Below are positions 38,701 through 49,690 of a stretch of DNA of 64,000 nt, piece after piece (positions within the stretch are counted from its first letter, which is position 1; every line of letters begins with the position of its first letter). Location of the stretch: the NCBI RefSeq assembly GCF_003369915.1, contig NC_046676.1:10584001-10648000 (forward strand), written 5' to 3'. This stretch comes from Drosophila miranda. Its lineage: Eukaryota; Arthropoda; Insecta; Diptera; Drosophilidae. Under the pieces are notes generated by a model, which was given only the letters and a program-made list of their open reading frames with translations, was not told the DNA's origin and ran no database searches. Position numbers and translations under genes: made by a program.

Positions 38701-38779
38701 AAACAGACGCCACTTCTGAATTGGCGCTAATAGAGACGCGAAGTAAAACGGAATTGAATTGTGAATAAGTTTCAGCAAT

Positions 38780-41700
38780 ATGTACGTAAAAAAGCTGGTG
38801 CTCGACGGCTTCAAATCGTACGGTCGGCGCACGGAAATCGATGGCTTCGATCCGGAGTTTACGGCCATCACCGGTCTGAACGGCTCCGGGAAATCCAACA
38901 TTTTGGACAGCATTTGCTTCGTGCTGGGCATCAGTAATCTGCAGAATGTAAGTTCCGCCAGATACATATAACACAACATTATTTAATGCGCCAGAAAAAA
39001 TTTAAAGGTGCGCGCCTCCGCTCTGCAAGACTTGGTGTACAAGAATGGACAGGCGGGTATAACGAAGGCAACGGTGACCATTGTGTTCGACAACACAAAT
39101 GCCCTGCAGTGTCCGACGGGGTACGAGAAGTGCCGCGAGATTTCGGTGGCCCGCCAGGTCGTTGTCGGTGGCAAGAACAAATTCATAATCAATGGCAAGA
39201 TCGTGCAGAACAAGAAGGTGCAGGATTTCTTCTGTTCCATCCAATTGAATGTGAACAATCCCAACTTCTTGATTATGCAGGGCAAGATCCAGCAAGTGCT
39301 CAACATGAAGCCCAAGGAGGTAAGTACAGGCGTCTCTACCGCTCTCTTCCACAAGCTGTTTTACTGTCTCTTTGCATGCAGGTGCTCTCCATGGTGGAGG
39401 AGGCCGCTGGCACCAGCCAGTATAAGACAAAGCGCGATGCCACCAAGAATCTAATCGAAAAAAAGGAATCCAAAGTGCGGGAGACCAAAGCTTTGTTGGA
39501 GGAGGAGGTCTATCCCAAGCTGGTCAAGCTGCAAGAGGATCGCGCTGCCCACGAGGAGTACAATAAACTCAAGCGCGAAATCGATTATCTAACCAGAATC
39601 TTCATCTCTGCGAATTACCTGAAGCTGTGCGAAAAACTGAAACTGTTGGAGACTAGTGAACAAAAGATAGACGATCGCATAGCCAGTTGCCTTTCGACGC
39701 GTGACAAGAACTTGGAAGAAATGGAAGCTATTGAAATCGCTCTCAAGGAGATGCAGGAGAAGATTGATGCCGAGATGGGTGGATCGATAAAGGAGCTCGA
39801 GGCCCAACTGAGTGCTAAGCGTGCGCAGGAGGCCAAAGCCTCGGGCAGCCTGAAGGCAGCGCAGGGCACCGTTGAACAAGACCAGCGGATGATAAGTACG
39901 GCCGCCAAGAACATTGCCGACGACGAGCGTGCTCTCACCAAAAAGGAGGCCGCCATGTCAAAGGTTCAGGGGGAATTTGAAGCTCTAAAAGAGGCAGATG
40001 CGATCGATACCAAGGCCTATGAAGCTGCCCGGCGGAAGCTCGAGGCTGTCTCTCAGGGTCTGTCCACCAATGAGGATGGTCAGGCGAGCACATTGCAGGA
40101 GCAGCTAATAGGTGGGTGACTCCTATATGCAACGATTACCATCTTTGCTTACCTTACCTATTCTGCTTCGCTTTTCAGTGGCTAAGGAACAGTTGAGCGA
40201 GGCACAGACCACAATCAAAATCTCGGAGATGGAGCTGCGGCACACACGAGGTCTTTTGAAACAAAAACAGGGCGAAACGCAGACGAACGATGCTGCCTAT
40301 GTGAAGGACAAGGGTCTGCACGACCAGCTTCTGGTGGAGATCCAGAGCCTTGAGCGACAACTGCAGGGCCTCAACTATGAGAGCGGGCAGTTCGAGCAGC
40401 TGCGTGAGCAGAGAAACCAGCTGCACACGCGCAAGCGTGACCTTAAGCGAGAGCTGGATCGTTGCAATGCCTCTCGCTACGATCTGCAGTACCAGGATCC
40501 AGAGCCGAACTTTGATCGCCGCAAAGTGCGTGGCATGGTGGGGAAGCTCTTTCAGGTGTCCGATATGCAAAACTCCATGGCCTTGATGACCGCAGCAGGC
40601 GGAAGTGTAAGTGCCTCATGTAGTTCTGGAGTTGGGAATTTCCTTGTGACTAATATCCGATTTTTGGCCCCCAGTTGTACAGTTATGTGACGGACGATGA
40701 TGTGACCAGCAAGAAGATCCTGCAGAGGGGCAACTTGCAGCGGCGTGTCACCATGATGCCCATCAACAAGATTAATTCGCACTCGCTTAACAAGAACGTG
40801 GTGGACTATGCCCAGAGCAAGGTTGGCCCAGAGAATGTCCAGTGGGCCCTGTCCCTTGTCCAGTACGATCGCTACTACGAGCCGGTCATGAAGTTTTGCT
40901 TTGGCAGCGTTCTAGTCTGTAAAGATCTGGACGTGGCCAAGAAGGTAGGTGATAGATGGGGCATCAGCATAGCAATATAGATTCTTTCCTCACCATTCGT
41001 ATTCCTTCTGCAGGTCAGCTACGATCCGCGTATAAATTGCCGTTCGGTTACATTGGAAGGCGACTTGGTGGACCCGCACGGCACTGTGTCGGGTGGTGCT
41101 GCGCCTAAGGGAGCAAACATCTTGGAGGAATTGCACTCTATCCGCGAATTGGAAAAGAATTACAAGAAACTCGAGGTCGAGTTGCAGCGTGTGGAGCAGG
41201 AAATGGCGTATGTGCAGAGGAAGAGGCACAACGCAAGGCACAATTTAATTCCTCTTAAATCAATCTATTTGCAGTTCCATCGAGAATCTGGCCCACTCGT
41301 ACAACAAGATTAAAGAGAATCTTGATCTGCGCCAGCACGAGCTGACCATGTGCAAAAGCCGTCTGGCCCAGACCACATTCCAGCAGAACCAGGCCGAGAT
41401 CGAGGAGATGAAGGAGAAGGTCCAGTCCTTGGAGCAGCAGAATGCAGATTCCCGGGAAAAGCAGAAGACCTCCCAGGTCAAGATCAAGGATATCGAAGCA
41501 AAGTTGGCCGATGCCAAGGGGTATCGCGAGCGCGAGCTAAAGTCGGCCACCAATGAGGTGAAGGAGACCAAGCAGAGGGCGGAGAAGTCGAGTGCCAATT
41601 GGAAGAAGCGAGAGCAGGAGTTCGAGACACTGAGGCTAGAGATCACTGAGCTGCAGAAAACCATTGAATCATCCAAGCAGCAGCACCAGGAGATGGTCGA

Positions 41701-42718
41701 AAATCTCGAGAAGTTCATCGCCGATCTGGCTGCTCTGCAGGAGAAGAGCTCTAGTGCAGTGTCCGAGGTGGCGGAGCTCGAGCAGGGCATTAAAGCGCAG
41801 AAGGATAAGCTACATGCCCAGAACAAGGAGATGCGAAATTTGCAGGGGAAGAGGGAAAAGATGGAAAAGCAGAACCAGGAACTTGAGCTGCAGGTAAAGA
41901 AAAAGGAGAATGAAAAGAGCAAGTCCGGCTCTCAGACCAACGAGGCCAAGAGGCGGATTCAAGACCTAGAGGTAAAGTATCCCTGGATTCCAGAGGAAAA
42001 AAGTGCCTTTGGCGTGAAGAACACCCGCTACGACTACAGCAAGACGAATCCCATTGAAGCTGGCAACAAGCTGGAACAGATGCAGGAGAGTAAGGATAAA
42101 ATGGAGCGAACGCTTAACATGAATGCCATCGCGATTCTGACCCGAGAGCAAGAGAACTACGACGAGACACAGCGTCGCCGCAACATCGTGGCCCTCGACA
42201 AGGAGAAGATTAAGAAAATTATTGTGAAAATGGACGAAGAGGAGCAGGAACAGCTGAACCGCGCGGCCACCGAGGTTAACAGCAATTTCAGTAGCATTTT
42301 CAGCACTCTCCTGCCGGGTGCCGATGCCCGTCTCAATCCCGTCCTGACCAACGGCTGTCTTTTAGGCCTTGAGATCAAGGTCGGCTTCAATGGGACGTGG
42401 AAGGAGAGTCTCGGTGAATTGTCCGGTGGCCAAAAGTCTCTGGTGGCTCTATCCCTTGTCCTGGCCATGCTCAAGTTCTCGCCAGCTCCCCTCTATATAT
42501 TGGACGAGGTGGACGCCGCCCTGGACATGTCGCACACGCAGAACATTGGCAGCATGTTGAAGCAGCACTTTACCAACTCTCAGTTCCTTATTGTGTCGCT
42601 CAAGGACGGCCTCTTCAATCATGCAAATGTGCTGTTCCGCACGCTTTTCGAGGAGGGCGTCTCTACCGTCTCGCGGCAGGTCAGCAGATCGGGCACCACC
42701 GGTGGCCACAAACGTTGA
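38780..42718 (+). CDS. SMC2: Condensin subunit SMC2, copy 1
   Basis: ATPase subunit of condensin that pairs with SMC4 and compacts mitotic and meiotic chromosomes in the nucleus. Seven exons: 38780-38947, 39008-39319, 39382-40111, 40179-40606, 40675-40944, 41014-41207 and 41275-42718. They join in frame to 1181 aa, close to the fly protein. Exon 6 ends at a GTATGT donor inside ATG-GC, restoring an ASIENL junction. Seen are Walker A GLNGSGKS (32-39), a first coiled coil from about 170 to 510, a hinge from VRGMVG (520) to about 680, a second coil to about 1010, signature LSGGQ (1083-1087) and Walker B LYILDEVD (1107-1114). All ATPase motifs are intact. This copy has Leu at 1064 where the other complete copies have Thr, due to three adjacent changed bases (42361-42363), and Lys763. 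Poly(A) signal AATAAA at 42827. Confidence 0.97.
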
Positions 42719-43573
42719 TCTGTTTTCAGTGCTGGTTCTACTATTTCATTCTCATTTTGAAAATTGAAATCTCATCTAAATTCACGAGAGAATTCATGTA
42801 CATATACAAATAATTGAAGTACTGAAAATAAATACTATTTCACCTATAAATTTACTAGTAAAATGAATATAATAATCTAGGAAAAATGATATTGAAGAGT
42901 CCTATGGAAACTATATATACCATATTTTTTGATCCACAATTTCGAAGATCAAGAATGGCCTTATCCATTATTATAGCGAGAAGGCAGATTTTTTTATTTT
43001 GCCTGCCAAAATTTTATTTCGATTCAAAAATTACATTCAAACTTCCTAACGGACATTGCCAAGTGGCGCGCACATTTCCAACAGGGTCTGTGTGCGATGG
43101 CAGCACCAGCAGCAAACGTCAAACTGACTGACCGACAGAGACGAAGCGACTGACTGACTATGCGGTGCACGTGCAAAAGCGAGACGGAACGTTTGGTGAG
43201 ACCGTCAAACGCATACACACGGCCATACAAATGCGTTTGTGTGCGCGATTGAAGAGGAAGAAGCAATCCGAAGAGCAGCACAACACTACACAACAATGTT
43301 TTTGAGGGAGGTGAAAAACTGAATAAAATTTCAGAAAAATCGAATAAAACCTAAACAACGGCCGTCGCAAAACAAAATATTCAAGATTTCGAGCAAACGC
43401 AGATTCCTCCACAGGCTCACAATGGTAATTATCCTCGCCAATTCTTCAATCTCATCCGCGTGTTAGGCGAGGAAAAAAATGTATAGACACCGCTGGCATT
43501 TGCCTCTGCCTCTGCCTCTGGCACGGACGGGACACACAGCATAGACAACAATACAATCAAGTGATGTGATGTG
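42719..43573 (+). other. SMC2 3' flank and leader of the neighbour gene (unit 1)
   Basis: Contains the SMC2 3' UTR with AATAAA at 42827-42832, then about 200 bp of AT-rich DNA, then from about 43060 a GC-richer stretch (GTGGCGCGC, repeated GACTGACTGAC, CAGCACCAGCAGC) that looks like the promoter and 5' leader of the next gene. An ATG at 43422 is directly followed by GTAATT, a possible splice donor, so a leader intron is possible. Equivalent stretches follow SMC2 in units 2 to 4 (from 48406, 54097 and 59784). No other gene is supported; short frames on both strands are chance. Confidence 0.5.
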
Positions 43574-43999
43574 ATGCCTCCCCGTCAGTGTCAGTGGCAG
43601 GGCTCGCCGCCCCCCGGCATTGAGCTTAACCAGGAGGACAACGATATTATTGACATTGTGGGGACGGAGTACTTTTACGAGGAGATGAACGGCGAGCTGA
43701 AGCCGGAGAACTTCATGTCCGGGTTCGATTATGCGCCAGAGCACCTCTGTGACGCCATTCTGACGGCGGCTGTGGGCCATCATCAGCAGCACATGCAGCA
43801 CCAGAAGGATCCCCAGTCGCATGCGGTCCAGCAGTCGCAGGATCATCATACCAACGATGGTGAGACGAGCGATGCGCCTGGCTCATCGAATGGTGGCTCG
43901 TACCAGGGAGTAGCTGTATCCCAGCTGCAGGCGCACAATGGAGCTGGCGCTGGAGGGGAGCACGGTAACGGCTCGCAGGCGCATCCGAGAGAACGCTAG
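43574..43999 (+). pseudogene. Truncated 5' end of an unidentified neighbour gene, open form (unit 1)
   Basis: Reading frame from ATG 43574, starting MPPRQCQWQGSPPP, for 141 codons. The part after residue 15 (IELNQEDNDIIDIVGTEYFY) is acidic and looks like folded coding sequence. It is followed by a His/Gln-rich, low-complexity region with HHQQHMQHQ and a Gly/Ala/Ser-rich tail, typical of fly nuclear regulators, though no domain is recognised. The frame is cut at the amplicon junction: the last codons (RER, then TAG) come from the spacer sequence of the next unit. It is therefore the 5' end of a larger gene, most likely SMC2's normal downstream neighbour. It could still be transcribed and yield a short protein. 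Confidence 0.7.
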
Positions 44000-46900
44000 T
44001 AATATTCCACGGAATGTAAACATCGTGGAATATAGAACTTGAATTCGTCAGTATATTTACGGTCTATTTTTAAAATGAGACGGTATATTTTGGTATATTT
44101 CTGAGGGTTGAAATAAACTAAAACAGACCAGTGCTGCCAGAATTGGATGATATAACAAAATACGAATTAGAAATATATGACTCTTGTCCGATTTCTCGCT
44201 AAAAATTAACAAATATTACAATTACAAAAATAAAAAAACAGAAATTTGTTGTACTAAATTATTTTTAGCCAAAATAAGCTAAATGAACTGTTAAATAAGC
44301 TAGATTTCAAGCTATAAGAATTTCAATTATTTTTCAAGCTATTTGCTAGCCAAATCTAGCTTAAAATAAGCTAAGATGGCAACACTGAAACAGACGCCAC
44401 TTCTGAATTGGCGCTAATAGAGACGCGAAGTAAAACGGAATTGAATTGTGAATAAGTTGCAGCAATATGTACGTAAAAAAGCTGGTGCTCGACGGCTTCA
44501 AATCGTACGGTCGGCGCACGGAAATCGATGGCTTCGATCCGGAGTTTACGGCCATCACCGGTCTGAACGGCTCCGGGAAATCCAACATTTTGGACAGCAT
44601 TTGCTTCGTGCTGGGCATCAGTAATCTGCAGAATGTAAGTTCCGCCAGATACATATAACACAACATTATTTAATGCGCCAGAAACAATTTAAAGGTGCGC
44701 GCCTCCGCTCTGCAAGACTTGGTGTACAAGAATGGACAGGCGGGTATAACGAAGGCAACGGTGACCATTGTGTTCGACAACACAAATGCCCTGCAGTGTC
44801 CGACGGGGTACGAGAAGTGCCGCGAGATTTCGGTGGCCCGCCAGGTCGTTGTCGGTGGCAAGAACAAATTCATAATCAATGGCAAGATCGTGCAGAACAA
44901 GAAGGTGCAGGATTTCTTCTGTTCCATCCAATTGAATGTGAACAATCCCAACTTCTTGATCATGCAGGGCAAGATCCAGCAAGTGCTCAACATGAAGCCC
45001 AAGGAGGTAAGTACAGGCGTCTCTACCGCTCTCTTCCACAAGCTGTTTTACTGTCTCTTTGCATGCAGGTGCTCTCCATGGTGGAGGAGGCCGCTGGCAC
45101 CAGCCAGTATAAGACAAAGCGCGATGCCACCAAGAATCTAATCGAAAAAAAGGAATCCAAAGTGCGGGAGACCAAAGCTTTGTTGGAGGAGGAGGTCTAT
45201 CCCAAGCTGGTCAAGCTGCAAGAGGATCGCGCTGCCCACGAGGAGTACAATAAACTCAAGCGCGAAATCGATTATCTAACCAGAATCTTCATCTCTGCGA
45301 ATTACCTGAAGCTGTGCGAAAAACTGAAACTGTTGGAGACTAGTGAACAAAAGATAGACGATCGCATAGCCAGTTGCCTTTCGACGCGTGACAAGAACTT
45401 GGAAGAAATGGAAGCTATTGAAATCGCTCTCAAGGAGATGCAGGAGAAGATTGATGCCGAGATGGGTGGATCGATAAAGGAGCTCGAGGCCCAACTGAGT
45501 GCTAAGCGTGCCCAGGAGGCCAAAGCCTCGGGCAGCCTGAAGGCAGCGCAGGGCACCGTTGAACAAGACCAGCGGATGATAAGTACGGCCGCCAAGAACA
45601 TTGCCGACGACGAGCGTGCTCTCACCAAAAAGGAGGCCGCCATGTCAAAGGTTCAGGGGGAATTTGAAGCTCTAAAAGAGGCAGATGCGATCGATACCAA
45701 GGCCTATGAAGCTGCCCGGCGGAAGCTCGAGGCTGTCTCTCAGGGTCTGTCCACCAATGAGGATGGTCAGGCGAGCACATTGCAGGAGCAGCTAATAGGT
45801 GGGTGACTCCTATATGCAACGATTACCATCTTTGCTTACCTTACCTATTCTGCTTCGCTTTTCAGTGGCTAAGGAACAGTTGAGTGAGGCACAGACCACA
45901 ATCAAAATCTCGGAGATGGAGCTGCGGCACACACGAGGTCTTTTGAAACAAAAACAGGGCGAAACGCAGACGAACGATGCTGCCTATGTGAAGGACAAGG
46001 GTCTGCACGACCAGCTTCTGGTGGAGATCCAGAGCCTTGAGCGACAACTGCAGGGCCTCAACTATGAGAGCGGGCAGTTCGAGCAGCTGCGGGAGCAGAG
46101 AAACCAGCTGCACACGCGCAAGCGTGACCTTAAGCGAGAGCTGGATCGTTGCAATGCCTCTCGCTACGATCTGCAGTACCAGGATCCAGAGCCGAACTTT
46201 GATCGCCGCAAAGTGCGTGGCATGGTGGGGAAGCTCTTTCAGGTGTCCGATATGCAAAACTCCATGGCCTTGATGACCGCAGCAGGCGGAAGTGTAAGTG
46301 CCTCATGTAGTTCTGGAGTTGGGAATTTCCTTGTGACTAATATCCGATTTTTGGCCCCCAGTTGTACAGTTATGTGACGGACGATGATGTGACCAGCAAG
46401 AAGATCCTGCAGAGGGGCAACTTGCAGCGGCGTGTCACCATGATGCCCATCAACAAGATTAATTCGCACTCGCTTAACAAGAACGTGGTGGACTATGCCC
46501 AGAGCAAGGTTGGCCCAGAGAATGTCCAGTGGGCCCTGTCCCTTGTCCAGTACGATCGCTACTACGAGCCGGTCATGAAGTTTTGCTTTGGCAGCGTTCT
46601 AGTCTGTAAAGATCTGGACGTGGCCAAGAAGGTAGGTGATAGATGGGGCATCAGCATAGCAATATAGATTCTTTCCTCACCATTCGTATTCCTTCTGCAG
46701 GTCAGCTACGATCCGCGTATAAATTGCCGTTCGGTTACATTGGAAGGCGACTTGGTGGACCCGCACGGCACTGTGTCGGGTGGTGCTGCGCCTAAGGGAG
46801 CAAACATCTTGGAGGAATTGCACTCTATCCGCGAATTGGAAAAGAATTACAAGAAACTCGAGGTCGAGTTGCAGCGTGTGGAGCAGGAAATGGCGTATGT

Positions 46901-49677
46901 GCAGAGGAAGAGGCACAACGCAAGGCACAATTTAATTCCTCTTAAATCAATCTATTTGCAGTTCCATCGAGAATCTGGCCCACTCGTACAACAAGATTAA
47001 AGAGAATCTTGATCTGCGCCAGCACGAGCTGACCATGTGCAAAAGCCGTCTGGCCCAGACCACATTCCAGCAGAACCAGGCCGAGATCGAGGAGATGAAG
47101 GAGAAGGTCCAGTCCTTGGAGCAGCAGAATGCAGATTCCCGGGAAAACCAGAAGACCTCCCAGGTCAAGATCAAGGATATCGAATCAAAGTTGGCCGATG
47201 CCAAGGGGTATCGCGAGCGCGAGCTCAAGTCGGCCACCAATGAGGTGAAGGAGACCAAGCAGAGGGCGGAGAAGTCGAGTGCCAATTGGAAGAAGCGAGA
47301 GCAGGAGTTCGAGACACTGAGGCTAGAGATCACTGAGCTGCAGAAAACCATTGAATCATCCAAGCAGCAGCACCAGGAGATGGTCGAAAATCTCGAGAAG
47401 TTCATCGCCGATCTGGCTGCTCTGCAGGAGAAGAGCTCTAGTGCAGTGTCCGAGGTGGCGGAGCTCGAGCAGGGCATTAAAGCGCAGAAGGATAAGCTAC
47501 ATGCCCAGAACAAGGAGATGCGAAATTTGCAGGGGAAGAGGGAAAAGATGGAAAAGCAGAACCAGGAACTTGAGCTGCAGGTAAAGAAAAAGGAGAATGA
47601 AAAGAGCAAGTCCGGCTCTCAGACCAACGAGGCCAAGAGGCGGATTCAAGACCTAGAGGTAAAGTATCCCTGGATTCCAGAGGAAAAAAGTGCCTTTGGC
47701 GTGAAGAACACCCGCTACGACTACAGCAAGACGAATCCCATTGAAGCTGGCAACAAGCTGGAACAGATGCAGGAGAGTAAGGATAAAATGGAGCGAACGC
47801 TTAACATGAATGCCATCGCGATTCTGACCCGAGAGCAAGAGAACTACGACGAGACACAGCGTCGCCGCAACATCGTGGCCCTCGACAAGGAGAAGATTAA
47901 GAAAATTATTGTGAAAATGGACGAAGAGGAGCAGGAACAGCTGAACCGCGCGGCCACCGAGGTTAACAGCAATTTCAGTAGCATTTTCAGCACTCTCCTG
48001 CCGGGTGCCGATGCCCGTCTCAATCCCGTCCTGACCAACGGCTGTCTAACAGGCCTTGAGATCAAGGTCGGCTTCAATGGGACGTGGAAGGAGAGTCTCG
48101 GTGAATTGTCCGGTGGCCAAAAGTCTCTGGTGGCTCTATCCCTTGTCCTGGCCATGCTCAAGTTCTCGCCAGCTCCCCTCTATATATTGGACGAGGTGGA
48201 CGCCGCCCTGGACATGTCGCACACGCAGAACATTGGCAGCATGTTGAAGCAGCACTTTACCAACTCCCAGTTCCTTATTGTGTCGCTCAAGGACGGCCTC
48301 TTCAATCATGCAAATGTGCTGTTCCGCACGCTTTTCGAGGAGGGCGTCTCTACCGTCTCGCGGCAGGTCAGCAGATCGGGCACCACCGGTGGCCACAAAC
48401 GTTGATCTGTTTTCAGTGCTGGTTCTACTATTTCATTCTCATTTTGAAAATTGAAATCTCATCTAAATTCACGAGAGAATTCATGTACATGTACAAATAA
48501 TTGAAGTACTGAAAATAAATACTATTTCACCTATAAATTTACTAGTAAAATGAATATAATAATCTAGGAAAAATGATATTGAAGAGTCCTATGGAAACTA
48601 TATATACCATATATTTTTTGATCCACAATTTCGAAGATCAAGAATGGCCTTATCCATTATTATAGCGAGAAGGCAGATTTTTTTATTTTGCCTGCCAAAA
48701 TTTTATTTCGATTCAAAAATTACATTCAAACTTCCTAACGGACATTGCCAAGTGGCGCGCACATTTCCAACAGGGTCTGTGTGCGATGGCAGCACCAGCA
48801 GCAAACGTCAAACTGACTGACCGACAGAGACGAAGCGACTGACTGACTATGCGGTGCACGTGCAAAAGCGAGACGGAACGTTTGGTGAGACCGTCAAACG
48901 CACACACACGGCCATACAAATGCGTTTGTGTGCGCGATTGAAGAGGAAGAAGCAATCCGAAGAGCAGCACAACACTACACAACAATGTTTTTGAGGGAGG
49001 TGAAAAACTGAATAAAATTTCAGAAAAATCGAATAAAACCTAAACAACGGCCGTCGCAAAACAAAATATTCAAGATTTCGAGCAAACGCAGATTCCTCCA
49101 CAGGCTCACAATGGTAATTATCCTCGCCAATTCTTCAATCTCATCCGCGTGTTAGGCGAGGAAAAAAATGTATAGACACCGCTGGCATTTGCCTCTGCCT
49201 CTGCCTCTGGCACAGACGGGACACACAGCATAGACAACAATACAATCAAGTGATGTGATGTGATGCCTCCCCGTCAGTGTCAGTGGCAGGGCTCGCCGCC
49301 CCCCTCATAGTTGAGCTTAACCAGGAGGACAACGATATTATTGACATTGTGGGGACGGAGTACTTTTACGAGGAGATGAACGGCGAGCTGAAGCCGGAGA
49401 ACTTCATGTCCGGGTTCGATTATGCGCCAGAGCACCTCTGTGACGCCATTCTGACGGCGGCTGTGGGCCATCATCAGCAGCACATGCAGCACCAGAAGGA
49501 TCCCCAGTCGCATGCGGTCCAGCAGTCGCAGGATCATCATACCAACGATGGTGAGACGAGCGATGCGCCTGGCTCATCGAATGGTGGCTCGTACCAGGGA
49601 GTAGCTGTATCCCAGCTGCAGGCGCACAATGGAGCTGGCGCTGGAGGGGAGCACGGTAACGGCTCGCAGGCGCATCC
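43987..49677. repeat. SMC2 amplicon, unit 2 (5691 bp)
   Basis: Second unit. It is 4 bp longer than unit 1: 2 bp in a TA run after the SMC2 3' UTR (CCATATATTTTTTG) and 2 bp at the neighbour-gene indel (TCATAGT in place of GGCAT). Otherwise it differs by scattered single bases. Confidence 0.95.
44467..48405 (+). CDS. SMC2: Condensin subunit SMC2, copy 2
   Basis: Intact second copy, 1181 aa, exons 44467-44634, 44695-45006, 45069-45798, 45866-46293, 46362-46631, 46701-46894 and 46962-48405. All splice sites and the Walker A, hinge, signature and Walker B regions match copy 1. Protein differences from copy 1 are Asn763 (Lys), Ser776 (Ala) and Thr1064 (Leu). The first two are in the C-terminal coiled coil and the third is just before the signature-motif half of the head. 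Ser776 is unique to this copy. The unit brings its own promoter, so independent expression is expected but not shown by sequence. Confidence 0.97.
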
Positions 49678-49690
49678 GAGAGAACGCTAG
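49263..49690 (+). pseudogene. Truncated neighbour gene, early-stop form (unit 2)
   Basis: Same fragment as in unit 1, but TCATAGT replaces GGCAT after the run of Cs. The ATG at 49263 now reads 15 codons and meets TAG at 49308-49310. The ELNQEDND frame downstream stays open but has no ATG before the internal Met of EEMNGE. CCCCCCTCATAG also resembles the end of an intron (pyrimidine run then AG), so this form might keep a splice acceptor lost in the other form. Which one is ancestral is unknown. Confidence 0.65.

Larger units (their letters stand above)
38300..43986. repeat. SMC2 amplicon, unit 1 (5687 bp)
   Basis: First unit of a head-to-tail array. The left edge is defined by where similarity to the other units starts: GAGAGAACGCTAGTAATATT is preceded here by spacer (GGCAGGACT) but in all other units by the truncated neighbour gene (GGCGCATCC). 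The unit contains the SMC2 promoter, gene and 3' UTR, then the 5' end of a second gene. It carries at least seven bases found in no other unit, as expected for an array-edge copy that is homogenised less. Confidence 0.95.

Noticed and set aside
41208..41274. Reading through SMC2 intron 6 (frame stays open to a stop at 41313)
   Set aside because: Using the GTATGT donor and TTGCAG acceptor restores ASIENL and the continuing coiled coil, whereas the read-through tail is unlike SMC2.
39002..42709. Long minus-strand and alternate-frame ORFs within SMC2 copies (for example 220 codons at 41260-41922)
   Set aside because: They are antisense shadows of the coiled-coil exons, rich in Ser, Phe and Cys from Glu/Lys codons.
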